From NCBI GenBank assembly GCA_002842195.1, contig PHCL01000053.1, forward strand, positions 1-7,731: a DNA stretch of 7,731 nt, in the 5' to 3' direction. Under the pieces are notes generated by a model. It was not told where the DNA came from and did no database searches. It saw nothing but the letters and a program-made list of their open reading frames with translations. Origin of the DNA: Betaproteobacteria bacterium HGW-Betaproteobacteria-20. GTDB taxonomy: Bacteria > Pseudomonadota > Gammaproteobacteria > Burkholderiales > Methylophilaceae. Of the stretch, positions 1-7,001 are shown piece after piece. The position numbers were made by a program, and so were the translations under genes. Positions within the stretch are counted from its first letter, which is position 1, and the number at the start of each line of letters is the position of its first letter.

Positions 1-730
1 TGATTTGCAATTTGCCGTGCAATATAACCTTAAAAATGCCAAGGATTATTTATTCAATAACCGCTCAACAGACACTGCTGTTATGTCTGCGGCAGAAACC
101 GCTATTCGTGAAGTGGTCGGCAAAAATAAACTGGATGATTTGTTGCAAAAAGGTTTGCAAGATACATCCGAACGCATGCAGATAATATTGGATAGTTATA
201 AGGCCGGTGTGAAAATTATCAGTGTTTCAATGCAAAGCGCGCAACCACCAGAGCAAGTGCAGGAGGCATTTGAGGATGTCAATCGTGCCAATCAGGATAA
301 CCAGCGCCAAATAAACGAAGGTCAAGCCTACGCGAATGATGTAATACCGAAGGCGCGTGGTACCGCTTCAAGGTTGCTGGCCGAGTCCGCAGGTTACAAG
401 TTGAAAATTGAAAGCGAAGCTAAAGGTAATGCCAGTCGTTTTGATCAAATTTTAACGCAATACAACAATGCACCGGAAGTCACTCGTCAACGTTTGTTTT
501 TGGATGCACAAGAACAAATTTTGTCTAGCGTAAGCAAAATAGTGGTTGATCAAAAAGCAGGTAACAGCATGATGTATCTACCGCTTGATAAGTTGATTGG
601 TGCTACCGGCAATGTGCCGTCTCAGCAATCACAATCTATGCAATCGCTTAATCCACAGACTGCTGTGCCTGATTCATCAGTTGATCGTACCCGTGACGCA
701 TTTCGCAGCCGTGACAGAGAAACCAGGTAA
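1..730 (+). CDS. hflK: HflK, C-terminal part (FtsH modulator, SPFH/band 7 family), cut by window start
   Basis: HflK pairs with HflC in an inner-membrane SPFH complex that surrounds the FtsH protease and limits its access to membrane substrates. Only the last 242 residues are present. The frame is open to the left edge, with the first whole codon at position 2, so the TTG at 5 is an internal leucine and not a start. The N-terminal membrane anchor and the first part of the band 7 domain are missing; full-length relatives have about 400 residues. Visible family signatures are the band 7 strand DLQFAVQYNLKNAKDYLF at the start, SMQSAQPPEQVQEAFEDV in the middle, an Ala/Glu/Lys-rich coiled-coil stretch after it, and MMYLPLDKLIG near the end. 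The last 40 residues or so form a Gln/Ser/Arg-rich, probably disordered tail, as in other HflK proteins. hflC follows after 6 bases, so the two are surely co-translated. The family call is firm from both sequence and neighbour. Confidence 0.95.
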   Translation, partial: DLQFAVQYNLKNAKDYLFNNRSTDTAVMSAAETAIREVVGKNKLDDLLQKGLQDTSERMQIILDSYKAGVKIISVSMQSAQPPEQVQEAFEDVNRANQDNQRQINEGQAYANDVIPKARGTASRLLAESAGYKLKIESEAKGNASRFDQILTQYNNAPEVTRQRLFLDAQEQILSSVSKIVVDQKAGNSMMYLPLDKLIGATGNVPSQQSQSMQSLNPQTAVPDSSVDRTRDAFRSRDRETR

Positions 731-734
731 GGAA
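729..734 (+). promoter_or_regulatory. Shine-Dalgarno site of hflC that favours the second ATG
   Basis: AAGGAA overlaps the hflK stop codon and is the clearest ribosome-binding site in the window. It lies about 3 bases from the ATG at 737 and about 6 from the ATG at 740. Normal spacing therefore favours initiation at 740, giving an HflC one residue shorter. Confidence 0.6.
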
Positions 735-736
735 TA

Positions 737-1612
737 ATGATGAAAAATTTTACGCGTATTTTTATGGTGGTGTTTGCTGCCATTTTATTGTTGTCAGCTT
801 CGGCTTTTACCGTTCATCAAACGCAATATGTAGTGGTGCAACGCCTGGGTGAAATCGTTTCCGTTAAAAAGGAACCTGGGCTCTATTTCAAAGTGCCGTT
901 GGTTGATAATTTAAAGTATTTTGATAACCGCATACTCACCTTGGACTGGGAGCAGCCTGCCAAATTTATTACCAGTGAAAACAAATACATGATGGTCGAT
1001 TCCTTTGTGAAATGGCGCATTATTGACCCCGCAAAATATTATGTTTCTATTAAAGAGGGCGGTGAAGTTGCGGCAGAAGATAGGCTGTCAAAGGTTGTCA
1101 ATGCCGGGCTGCGTACAGAATTTGGTAAACGTACTGTGCACGAGGTGATTGCCGGAGAGCGTGGTGTTGTGATGGATAATTTGCGTAAGTCTGCTGATGT
1201 TGAGGCCCGTCAAATGGGCATTGAAGTGGTTGATGTGCGTTTGAAACGTGTGGATTATGCTGAAGAAATTAGCAAGTCGGTTTTTGATCGTATGATTGCA
1301 GAACGTAAACGTCTTGCTAATCAGCTCAGGTCGGAGGGTGCTGCTGCCTCAGAAAAAATCCGGGCAGATGCTGATAAGCAGCGTGAAGTGATTATTGCTG
1401 AAGCCTATCGTGAGGCGCAAAAAACTAAAGGTGAGGGGGATGCTTCAGCTGCCGCAATTTACAACACAACTTACGGCAAAAATCCTGAGTTTTACGCGTT
1501 TTACCGTAGTACTGAGGCGTACAAAAATAGCTTCAACAGTAAAAGTGATGTGATGGTGCTTGACCCAGGTTCAGACTTCTTTAAGTACATGCGTAGCCCA
1601 GTTAAGAAGTAA
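737..1612 (+). CDS. hflC: HflC, membrane-anchored SPFH protein, FtsH modulator
   Basis: This is the partner of HflK in the periplasm-facing SPFH cage around FtsH. The 291-residue protein has one hydrophobic N-terminal anchor (about residues 7-26). The band 7 domain then begins with the typical TQYVVVQRLGEIV and EPGLYFKVPLVDNLKYFDNR. The later core includes VKWRIIDPAKYY, the segment GIEVVDVRLKRVDYAEEI, and a charged Ala/Glu/Arg/Lys-rich helix (MIAERKRLANQLRSEGAAAS) that forms the coiled-coil wall. The C-terminal part, with FYRSTEAYK and VLDPGSDFFKYM, is also standard. It is shorter than the 334-residue E. coli protein but looks complete, so this is probably the ordinary compact form. Start: ATG at 737 or, better spaced from the AAGGAA site, the adjacent ATG at 740. 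The stop codon TAA directly abuts the GTG start of the next gene. Confidence 0.97.
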   Translation: MMKNFTRIFMVVFAAILLLSASAFTVHQTQYVVVQRLGEIVSVKKEPGLYFKVPLVDNLKYFDNRILTLDWEQPAKFITSENKYMMVDSFVKWRIIDPAKYYVSIKEGGEVAAEDRLSKVVNAGLRTEFGKRTVHEVIAGERGVVMDNLRKSADVEARQMGIEVVDVRLKRVDYAEEISKSVFDRMIAERKRLANQLRSEGAAASEKIRADADKQREVIIAEAYREAQKTKGEGDASAAAIYNTTYGKNPEFYAFYRSTEAYKNSFNSKSDVMVLDPGSDFFKYMRSPVKK

Positions 1613-1798
1613 GTGAATAATACATTAATAACAGCGCTGGGGTTGATGCTGGTGTTAGAAGGCTTGTTGCCCTTATTCCTGCCACAGGCCTGGCGCGAGG
1701 CTTTTAAACGCATGATAGCGCTTAGGGATGGGCAGTTACGTTTCTTTGGTCTGGTTTCTGTTATTGGTGGTTTAGGGTTAATTTTGTTAGGTATGTAG
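1613..1798 (+). CDS. DUF2065 (YjeT-like) small two-helix membrane protein
   Basis: This 61-residue protein has two predicted membrane helices (about residues 5-23 and 43-60). They are joined by a basic loop carrying PQAWREAFKRM, a pattern typical of DUF2065. The E. coli member, YjeT, sits at the same place between hflC and purA, so position supports the call as much as sequence. The start is GTG at 1613, immediately after the hflC stop (TAAGTG). Its ribosome site must lie inside the end of hflC, where AAGAAGTAA is purine-rich, so translation is probably coupled to hflC. The function of the family is not known to me. A role with HflKC/FtsH in the membrane is only a guess from linkage. Confidence 0.88.
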   Translation: MNNTLITALGLMLVLEGLLPLFLPQAWREAFKRMIALRDGQLRFFGLVSVIGGLGLILLGM

Positions 1799-1829
1799 TG
1801 TTTTGTTTGCCTGAAATAAATAATAAGCG

Positions 1830-3002
1830 ATGGTGAAAATGCGTAATTGGTTACTCCCGGAATATATTGAAGACGTGCTACCCGCAGAGGCCGCACGCAT
1901 AGAAACTTTACGCCGCACTTTGTTAGACTTATTTGCTGTGCATGGTTATCAATACGTTATTCCGCCCATGCTGGAATACATGGAATCGCTGATTACAGGC
2001 GTTGGCCATGATTTGGATTTGGCCACTTTTAAAGTGGTAGACCAACTCACGGGTCGTTTGATGGGCGTGCGTGCAGATATGACACCGCAAGCCGCCCGTA
2101 TTGATGCTCACTTACTCAATCACCAAGGCCCAACGCGCTTGTGCTATGCAGGTAGTGTGCTGCGGACCAAGCCAGATGGCCTTGCGCAGACGCGAGAGCC
2201 TTTGCAAGTTGGTGCAGAGTTATACGGCCATGCCGGAGTAGCCAGCGATATTGAAATTCAACGTTTGCTGATTAAAGCGCTACAGGCGATAGGCATAGCA
2301 CAGGTACACATGGATTTTAGCCATGTAAACGTGTTTGGTAGCTTAATTGAGTCCAGCCAGATTGATTCGAAGCTTGAGCAGGCGTTATATGCAGCGTTGC
2401 AAAGTAAAGATCAATCTGCTGTTGCTGCACTATCGCAAGGTTTAGATAAAACTACCCGAGATGCGCTTATTCACTTAACAACACTCAATGGCGATAAAAC
2501 CGTCCTGGCGAAGGCCGCTAAAGTTTTGCCTGCTACACCAGCCATCAAGAGTGCCCTGGATGATTTAGTCAAAGTGAGTGCAGCCTTGGAAGAATTGGGT
2601 GTTACTGTCAGTTTTGATTTAAGTGAGCTGCGTGGCTATCATTACCATAGCGGCATTGTATTTGCTGCTTATGCGCAAGGCTACAAAGGGCCAATAGCAT
2701 TAGGCGGGCGTTATGATGAAGTCGGACAAGCATTCGGTCGCGCGCGCCCGGCTACCGGCTTTAGCCTGGATTTACGTGGCGTTGTTACTGCCTTGCCCCC
2801 GGCGACGCCTGTCAAGGCAATATTTGCGCCTGCTGATGCGTGTGAAGCGCTGTCCGCTAAAATTGACGCATTAAGAACCGAAGGGCAGGTGGTGGTGCAG
2901 GCACTTGCAGGTGTTGAAGAAAACACAGATGAATTAAACTGCGATAGAAAATTAGCGCATTACAAATCTGGCTGGCATGTAGTGGATATTGAAAAACACT
3001 GA
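1830..3002 (+). CDS. hisZ: HisZ, ATP phosphoribosyltransferase regulatory subunit
   Basis: HisZ is a catalytically inactive paralogue of histidyl-tRNA synthetase. It binds short-form HisG and activates it, allowing histidine feedback, in the first step of histidine biosynthesis. Visible class II synthetase-like parts are GVRADMTPQAARI (about residues 79-91), TREPLQVGAELYGHAG (121-136) and the motif 3-like ALGGRYDEVGQAFGRARPA (290-308). The last 60 or so residues do not look like an anticodon-binding domain. The 390-residue length fits HisZ. The opening NWLLPEYIEDVLP matches the usual HisZ N-terminus of betaproteobacteria. For that reason the internal ATG at 1839 (MRNWLLP) is at least as likely a start as 1830; neither has a strong Shine-Dalgarno site. 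No hisG is nearby. The arrangement hflC-DUF2065-hisZ-purA differs from E. coli, which has only long HisG and no hisZ. HisRS proper is rejected because of the gene order and the altered motifs. Confidence 0.95.
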   Translation: MVKMRNWLLPEYIEDVLPAEAARIETLRRTLLDLFAVHGYQYVIPPMLEYMESLITGVGHDLDLATFKVVDQLTGRLMGVRADMTPQAARIDAHLLNHQGPTRLCYAGSVLRTKPDGLAQTREPLQVGAELYGHAGVASDIEIQRLLIKALQAIGIAQVHMDFSHVNVFGSLIESSQIDSKLEQALYAALQSKDQSAVAALSQGLDKTTRDALIHLTTLNGDKTVLAKAAKVLPATPAIKSALDDLVKVSAALEELGVTVSFDLSELRGYHYHSGIVFAAYAQGYKGPIALGGRYDEVGQAFGRARPATGFSLDLRGVVTALPPATPVKAIFAPADACEALSAKIDALRTEGQVVVQALAGVEENTDELNCDRKLAHYKSGWHVVDIEKH

Positions 3003-3017
3003 TGGCAATCGCTTAAT
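2989..3017 (+). promoter_or_regulatory. possible sigma-70-type promoter for purA
   Basis: TTGAAA (2989-2994) is followed after 17 bases by CTTAAT (3012-3017). These match the -35 and -10 consensus at five and four of six positions. The site would start transcription about 35 bases before purA, in the only gap larger than 31 bases in the window. It overlaps the end of hisZ and the short tandem repeat. Such weak matches occur by chance in A/T-rich gaps, so this is a candidate only. Confidence 0.3.
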
Positions 3018-3022
3018 CGCTT
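3007..3022 (+). repeat. tandem 8-base direct repeat AATCGCTT x2 upstream of purA
   Basis: Two perfect adjacent copies of AATCGCTT are followed by AA, in the 55-base hisZ-purA gap. The repeat covers the putative -10 region. It could be a protein-binding site, for example a purine-responsive one, or simple slippage. It has no resemblance that I can see to the PurR operator of enterics. Confidence 0.7.
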
Positions 3023-3057
3023 AAAATCAAACTAAATTAAAACTTAAAGTAAACGTC

Positions 3058-4392
3058 ATGGTAAAAAATAAAGCAGCAAGAAACGTAGTTGTTATCGGCA
3101 CACAATGGGGCGATGAGGGCAAAGGAAAAATCGTCGATTGGCTCACAGATCATGCGCAAGGCGTAGTGCGTTTTCAGGGCGGTCATAATGCGGGCCATAC
3201 ATTAGTGGTTGGCCAAGGTGCAGCGCAACGCGTTTACAAGCTCAATCTCGTACCTTCCGGCATTGTACGTTCAGGTATTAATTGCTACATCGGCAATGGC
3301 GTGGTGTTAGATGCAGGACATTTATTGAGTGAAATTGCCGCGCTGGAAAAAGATGGTTTGGTAGTGAAAAACCGCCTGAAAGTCAGTCCAGGCTGTCCGC
3401 TGATTTTAAACCACCATGTTGCGGTAGATGTGGCGCGTGAAGCAAAACGCAGCGCAGATAAAAAAATCGGCACCACCGGCAAAGGCATAGGCCCAACTTA
3501 TGAAGATAAAGTTGCACGCCGTGCTTTGCGTGTTTACGACTTATTTTATCCTGAAAGATTCTCGGAAAAATTAGCTGAAGTTATGGATTATCATAACTTT
3601 GTACTCACTCATTATTTGGGCGCAAAAGCAGTTGATTTTAATCAACAATATGATGCCAGTATGCAACATGCGCTAGCGTTGAAACCGATGATTAGCGATA
3701 TTTCTGCTGATCTTTATGCGGCTAATGCACGCGGCGAAAATTTACTATTTGAAGGCGCACAAGGCACCTTGCTGGATATTGATCATGGCACTTATCCTTA
3801 TGTGACTTCCAGCAACTGCATCGCAGGCCAAGCCTCGGCGGGTACGGGCGTTGGTGCCAATATGCTGCATTATGTATTGGGCATCACTAAAGCTTACACT
3901 ACGCGCGTGGGCGGCGGGCCATTTCCCAGCGAACTGGATATTGAAACTACGGGAGCACCTGGTACACAGATGTCGGTAAAAGGCCAGGAAATTGGCACAG
4001 TCACCAAGCGTAAACGCCGTTGTGGCTGGGTTGATGCCGCCGCCCTCCGTCGCTCCGCCATGATTAATGGCCTTACTGGTTTGTGCATTACCAAGCTCGA
4101 TGTGCTAGATGGCATTAAAGAACTCAAAATTTGTATCGGTTACGAGCTGGAAGGCAAAAAAATTGATCTATTGCCAGTCGGCGCGGATGACGTAGCAGGC
4201 TGCAAGCCAATTTACGAAACAGTGCCAGGCTGGAGTGATAATACCTTTGGTGTAAAAACCTGGGATGGCTTGCCAAAAGCCGCGCAAAACTACCTGAAAC
4301 GTCTGGAAGCCTTATGCGGCGTGCCAATTGCCATTGTCTCGACGGGTCCAGAGCGTGATGAGACGATTGTCATCGAACATCCATTTGCTTAA
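3058..4392 (+). CDS. purA: PurA, adenylosuccinate synthetase
   Basis: PurA joins IMP and aspartate with GTP hydrolysis to make adenylosuccinate, the first committed step to AMP, in the cytoplasm. The 444-residue protein carries all hallmark motifs. The P-loop-like [15 protein letters not shown] has catalytic Asp19. [10 protein letters not shown] has the catalytic His47 (the equivalents of Asp13 and His41 in E. coli numbering). IMP-binding [14 protein letters not shown] spans about 138-151 and [20 protein letters not shown] about 232-251. The aspartate-binding/flexible loop [13 protein letters not shown] spans 314-326. The guanine-binding TKLDVLDG spans 345-352 and the closing [10 protein letters not shown] 428-437. 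The few extra residues before [16 protein letters not shown] make it slightly longer than the usual 430 or so. The start at 3058 has only a weak AAAG upstream. The next gene begins 9 bases after the stop, so purA may drive the cofactor genes behind it. It appears complete and functional. Confidence 0.98.
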   Translation: MVKNKAARNVVVIGTQWGDEGKGKIVDWLTDHAQGVVRFQGGHNAGHTLVVGQGAAQRVYKLNLVPSGIVRSGINCYIGNGVVLDAGHLLSEIAALEKDGLVVKNRLKVSPGCPLILNHHVAVDVAREAKRSADKKIGTTGKGIGPTYEDKVARRALRVYDLFYPERFSEKLAEVMDYHNFVLTHYLGAKAVDFNQQYDASMQHALALKPMISDISADLYAANARGENLLFEGAQGTLLDIDHGTYPYVTSSNCIAGQASAGTGVGANMLHYVLGITKAYTTRVGGGPFPSELDIETTGAPGTQMSVKGQEIGTVTKRKRRCGWVDAAALRRSAMINGLTGLCITKLDVLDGIKELKICIGYELEGKKIDLLPVGADDVAGCKPIYETVPGWSDNTFGVKTWDGLPKAAQNYLKRLEALCGVPIAIVSTGPERDETIVIEHPFA

Positions 4393-4401
4393 CCTTAGGT
4401 C

Positions 4402-4989
4402 ATGCAGCCCATGTTTTATTCAGATAAGCAGCGCTTAGCTTGGGCAATTACAGGTTCTGGGCATTACCTGCGCGAGTCGCTCGCCATCCTAAAAACACTG
4501 GATAATGTAGATGTCTTTTTAAGTAAAGCCGCAGCTGAAATCATCAAACAATACGGCTTTCAAGCGCAGTTGGACGAGACTAAGCATAAAGTTTATCAAG
4601 ACAAAACCGCCAGTAGTGTGCCAGTAGAGCTGTTTTACGAAGGCAAATATCACACGCTTGTCATTGCGCCAGCCACTTCAAATACCATCGCTAAAATGGC
4701 GTACGGTTTTTCTGATAGCCTAGTCACCAATTTATATGCGCAAGCAGGTAAAACGCGTGTTCCCAGTATCGTGTTTGCTTGTGATACCGTGCCGGAGTCA
4801 GGTGAATTATCTATTTTTTCGGAAGCGCCACGCGATAATATTGTAAAAGTATATCCACGCAAAATTGACCTGGATAATGTGGCAAAGCTGGCTGTTGTTG
4901 AATACACAAAAATCGTCGAGAGTTTTCAAGACCTCCATCAGGCAGTATCTACGCGGCTCGCAGACGTGCATTCACGAAGCCCTGAGTAA
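4402..4989 (+). CDS. HFCD-family flavoprotein, candidate archaeal-type dihydromethanopterin reductase (DmrB-like)
   Basis: This is an FMN-binding flavoprotein of the fold shared by PPC decarboxylase, UbiX-type enzymes and archaeal DmrB/AfpA. Sequence signs are the N-terminal strand-loop AWAITGSGHYLRES (about 13-26), VIAPATSNTIAKMAYGFSDSLVTNL (87-111), which is the classic flavin/phosphate-binding segment, and FACDTVPESGELSIFSEAP (125-143). The 195-residue length suits a stand-alone flavoprotein; there is no CoaB-type synthetase half, so it is not CoaBC. Known family background: DmrB reduces dihydromethanopterin to tetrahydromethanopterin in Methanosarcina, and similar proteins occur in H4MPT-containing bacteria. 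The following DUF6513, DUF447 and mfnB genes support this role, but the substrate is inferred. Start: ATG at 4402 is only 2 bases from AGGT (4397-4400). ATG at 4411 (MFYSDK) is about 10 bases away and may be the true start. The next gene starts one base after the stop. Confidence 0.85.
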   Translation: MQPMFYSDKQRLAWAITGSGHYLRESLAILKTLDNVDVFLSKAAAEIIKQYGFQAQLDETKHKVYQDKTASSVPVELFYEGKYHTLVIAPATSNTIAKMAYGFSDSLVTNLYAQAGKTRVPSIVFACDTVPESGELSIFSEAPRDNIVKVYPRKIDLDNVAKLAVVEYTKIVESFQDLHQAVSTRLADVHSRSPE

Positions 4990-4990
4990 A

Positions 4991-6418
4991 ATGGCTGAAA
5001 ATCTACTTTTTTTGACAGGAAAACTGGCTGAAAAAAGTCTGCATAAAGTCTTGAGCGAGTTGCAAAATAAAGCGCACAGCAACTCCAAAACCCCTGAGTT
5101 TAAATATCGCATTGAGCAAATTGGCGTTTCTGTCGCTGCACTGATGACACCTGATTTAATCGCGCGTCGCCTTAAAGATACCGGTGATGCTGACAAGCTG
5201 ATTTTGCCGGGTTTATGCCAAGGGGATTTAACCGCGTTACAAGTAAAATATGGCGTACCGATTGAACGCGGTCCTGCTGATTTAAAAGATTTACCGCAAT
5301 ATTTTGGGCAAACCGGTATCACGCCAGATTTAAGCCAGTACAGTGTGCAGATTTTTGCGGAAATTGTCGATGCGCCTTATTTAAGTGTGGAAGGCATCAT
5401 CAAAAAAGCGCAGGCATACCAAGCACAAGGCGCCAATGTGATTGATTTAGGTTGCTTGCCGGGCGTACCTTTCCCGCATTTGGCTGACACAGTTAAGGCG
5501 TTGAAAGCACACGGTTATCAGGTGAGTGCTGATTCGCTTGATACCGATGATTTGCTCACGGCAGGTCGTGCAGGGGCAGATTACCTGCTAAGTCTCACAG
5601 AAAAAACATTATGGATTGCTGACGAAGTCGCAGCCATCCCTATTTTAATTCCGGCCAGGCCGCATAGCTTGCCATCGTTATATCGTGCGATTGAAACTTG
5701 CTTAAAACGCAATAAACCATTTATTGCCGATGCAATTTTAGATCCGATTCACTTTGGCTTCACCCGCTCGATTGTGCGTTACCAAAAGTTGCGTAAAAAA
5801 TACCCGGATATTCAAGTGATGATGGGTATAGGCAATTTGACCGAACTGACTGACGCTGATACTACCGGCATCAATGCGCTGTTGTTTGGCATGATTAGTG
5901 AGTTGGAAATCAATACCGTGTTAGCCACATCAGTCAGTCCGCATGCAGTCAATGCAATTGCGGAAGCGGATAATGCCAGGCGCGTGATGCATGCCGCAAA
6001 GCATGATGACAGGCTGCCTCGTGGTTACAGCAATGGGTTGTTAGGGCTTCACGACAGGCAGCCATTTACCTATAATGCGGACGAAATTAAAGAAATTGCC
6101 GCCATGATTAAAGATCCCAGTTTTCGTATTCAAGTGAGTGAAACGGGGCTGTATATATATAACCGTGATGGCCTGTATGAAGCTGTTGACCCATTTGCGT
6201 TGTATCCGCATTTAAAAGTTGATGATGATGCATCACATGCATTTTACCTGGGTGTTGAATTAGCCCGCGCGCAAATAGCATGGCAACTTAAAAAGCGTTA
6301 TGTGCAAGACCAGGAGTTAAATTGGGGTGTGGCGACGCAAAAACCCAATGTGAGTGATAAGAATTCGCATCGCGAAGCTTCTATTAAAGAAAAAACAGCT
6401 AGAAAAACCGACGAATAA
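4991..6418 (+). CDS. DUF6513, dihydropteroate-synthase-like protein of the H4MPT gene set
   Basis: This 475-residue protein appears to have three parts. The first is an N-terminal domain (about 1-115) opening with ENLLFLTGKLAEKSLHKVL and containing ILPGLCQGDLTAL and VPIERGPADLKDLP. The second is a pterin-binding TIM-barrel-like region (about 118-325) with AEIVDAPYLS, AYQAQGANVIDLGCLPG, QVSADSLDTDDL, FIADAILDPIHFGF and MMGIGNLTELTDADTTGINALL. The third is a C-terminal domain (about 325-450) with FRIQVSETGLYIYNRDG. The barrel motifs resemble folate dihydropteroate synthase (GAxxIDLG, DxxxDP), so a role in building or handling the methanopterin pterin is plausible; the reaction is not established to my knowledge. 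The frame is open 126 bases further upstream, but that stretch lies inside the flavoprotein gene. The ATG at 4991 gives the family-like start and follows the preceding stop by one base. The last 25 residues are a Lys/Glu-rich tail encoded by A-rich DNA and look poorly conserved. Confidence 0.85.
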   Translation: MAENLLFLTGKLAEKSLHKVLSELQNKAHSNSKTPEFKYRIEQIGVSVAALMTPDLIARRLKDTGDADKLILPGLCQGDLTALQVKYGVPIERGPADLKDLPQYFGQTGITPDLSQYSVQIFAEIVDAPYLSVEGIIKKAQAYQAQGANVIDLGCLPGVPFPHLADTVKALKAHGYQVSADSLDTDDLLTAGRAGADYLLSLTEKTLWIADEVAAIPILIPARPHSLPSLYRAIETCLKRNKPFIADAILDPIHFGFTRSIVRYQKLRKKYPDIQVMMGIGNLTELTDADTTGINALLFGMISELEINTVLATSVSPHAVNAIAEADNARRVMHAAKHDDRLPRGYSNGLLGLHDRQPFTYNADEIKEIAAMIKDPSFRIQVSETGLYIYNRDGLYEAVDPFALYPHLKVDDDASHAFYLGVELARAQIAWQLKKRYVQDQELNWGVATQKPNVSDKNSHREASIKEKTARKTDE

Positions 6419-6422
6419 AAAA

Positions 6423-6998
6423 ATGATTTTTGAAACAATTATTATTAGTATGGATGTAGATGACAAGCCGCATGTGACGCCGTTTGGCATCCGCATGCAA
6501 GATGGTCTTGTGGTTATTTCGCCTTATAAACCTTCAACTACATTGGACAATATTCTAGCAACTCAACATGCAGTGATGAATTTAACCGATGACGTGCGTG
6601 TGTTTGCCGGCGCGCTGACGAGGCGGCAAGCATGGACGCTATTACCAGCTGAAAAAATAACTGGATTCAGGCTGGCGGAAACTTTAGCGCATCAAGAATT
6701 AAAGTTGGTAAAAGTGATTGATGATGCACAGCGTCCACAGCTATTGATGGAAGTCGTCTATGCGGTGCAGCATCAACCGTTTCAGGGTTTTAATCGTGCG
6801 CAGGCGGCGGTGATAGAGTTGGCGGTACTTGCAAGCCGCTTGCACAGGCTGCCAAAAGATAAAGTGACCGCAGAAATGGCCTATCTACAAATAGCCGTCG
6901 ATAAAACCGCAGGTGAGCGCGAACTGCAAGCGTGGCGTTGGCTGACGGAAAAAATTGAAAATTTTTATGCAGCACAGGCGGGTGAAAATTTTGCGTAA
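6423..6998 (+). CDS. DUF447 family protein (probable split-barrel flavin-type fold), role unknown
   Basis: This 191-residue protein begins with IFETIIISMDVDDKPHVTPFGIR, followed by LVVISPYKPSTTLDNI (about 29-44) and AVMNLTDDVRVFAGAL (50-65). These are the order and spacing of the DUF447 N-terminal domain, which I infer to be an FMN-binding split-barrel type. The second half (about 105-185) is helical, with EVVYAVQHQPFQGFNRAQAAVIELAVLASRL, and is also usual for the family. DUF447 is found in methanogens and in H4MPT-containing bacteria. Its place between DUF6513 and mfnB fits a part in making the C1 cofactors, but I know of no proven reaction. Start: the open frame reaches back to 6354 inside the previous gene. 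ATG at 6423 lies 4 bases after the previous stop and gives the family N-terminus. There is no evident Shine-Dalgarno site, only an A-run (TAAAAAAATG), suggesting coupled translation. Confidence 0.85.
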   Translation: MIFETIIISMDVDDKPHVTPFGIRMQDGLVVISPYKPSTTLDNILATQHAVMNLTDDVRVFAGALTRRQAWTLLPAEKITGFRLAETLAHQELKLVKVIDDAQRPQLLMEVVYAVQHQPFQGFNRAQAAVIELAVLASRLHRLPKDKVTAEMAYLQIAVDKTAGERELQAWRWLTEKIENFYAAQAGENFA

Positions 6999-7001
6999 AG
7001 A

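Noticed and set aside
5..7. TTG at position 5 as the start of a short gene
   Set aside because: The frame is open to the window edge and the residues are mid-domain band 7 sequence of HflK, so this is an internal leucine codon.
1501..1896. 131-codon open frame on the minus strand
   Set aside because: It overlaps hflC, the DUF2065 gene and hisZ on the opposite strand, has no recognisable domain, and those three genes are well supported.
1830..3002. Histidyl-tRNA synthetase (HisS) instead of HisZ
   Set aside because: The gene order, the HisZ-type N-terminus NWLLPEYIEDVLP, the altered motif regions and the lack of an evident anticodon-binding domain favour the regulatory paralogue.
4402..4989. 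CoaC/CoaBC (phosphopantothenoylcysteine decarboxylase) or UbiX
   Set aside because: It shares the fold, but there is no CoaB half, the ITGSGHYLRES loop fits the archaeal flavoprotein group better, and the neighbours are C1-cofactor genes. A phylogeny would settle it.
4865..4990. Upstream extension of the DUF6513 reading frame to an ATG at 4865
   Set aside because: It lies wholly inside the 3' end of the flavoprotein gene, encodes a Trp/Arg-rich sequence with no family likeness, and the ATG at 4991 gives the expected N-terminus.
5012..5017. Perfect TTGACA -35 hexamer
   Set aside because: It is inside the DUF6513 coding region, encoding part of FLTGK, and no acceptable -10 box lies 16-18 bases downstream.
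4972..5322. 116-codon open frame on the minus strand
   Set aside because: It is antisense to the flavoprotein end and the DUF6513 gene, with low-complexity Ser/Cys-rich translation and no family signature.
6152..6162. TATATATATAA run resembling a -10 element or AT repeat
   Set aside because: It encodes the conserved-looking LYIYN segment of the DUF6513 protein and has no -35 partner that I could see; ordinary coding sequence.
6354..6422. Upstream extension of the DUF447 frame to an ATG at 6354
   Set aside because: The 23 extra residues are Lys-rich out-of-frame reading of the previous gene's A-rich tail; the family N-terminus begins at 6423.
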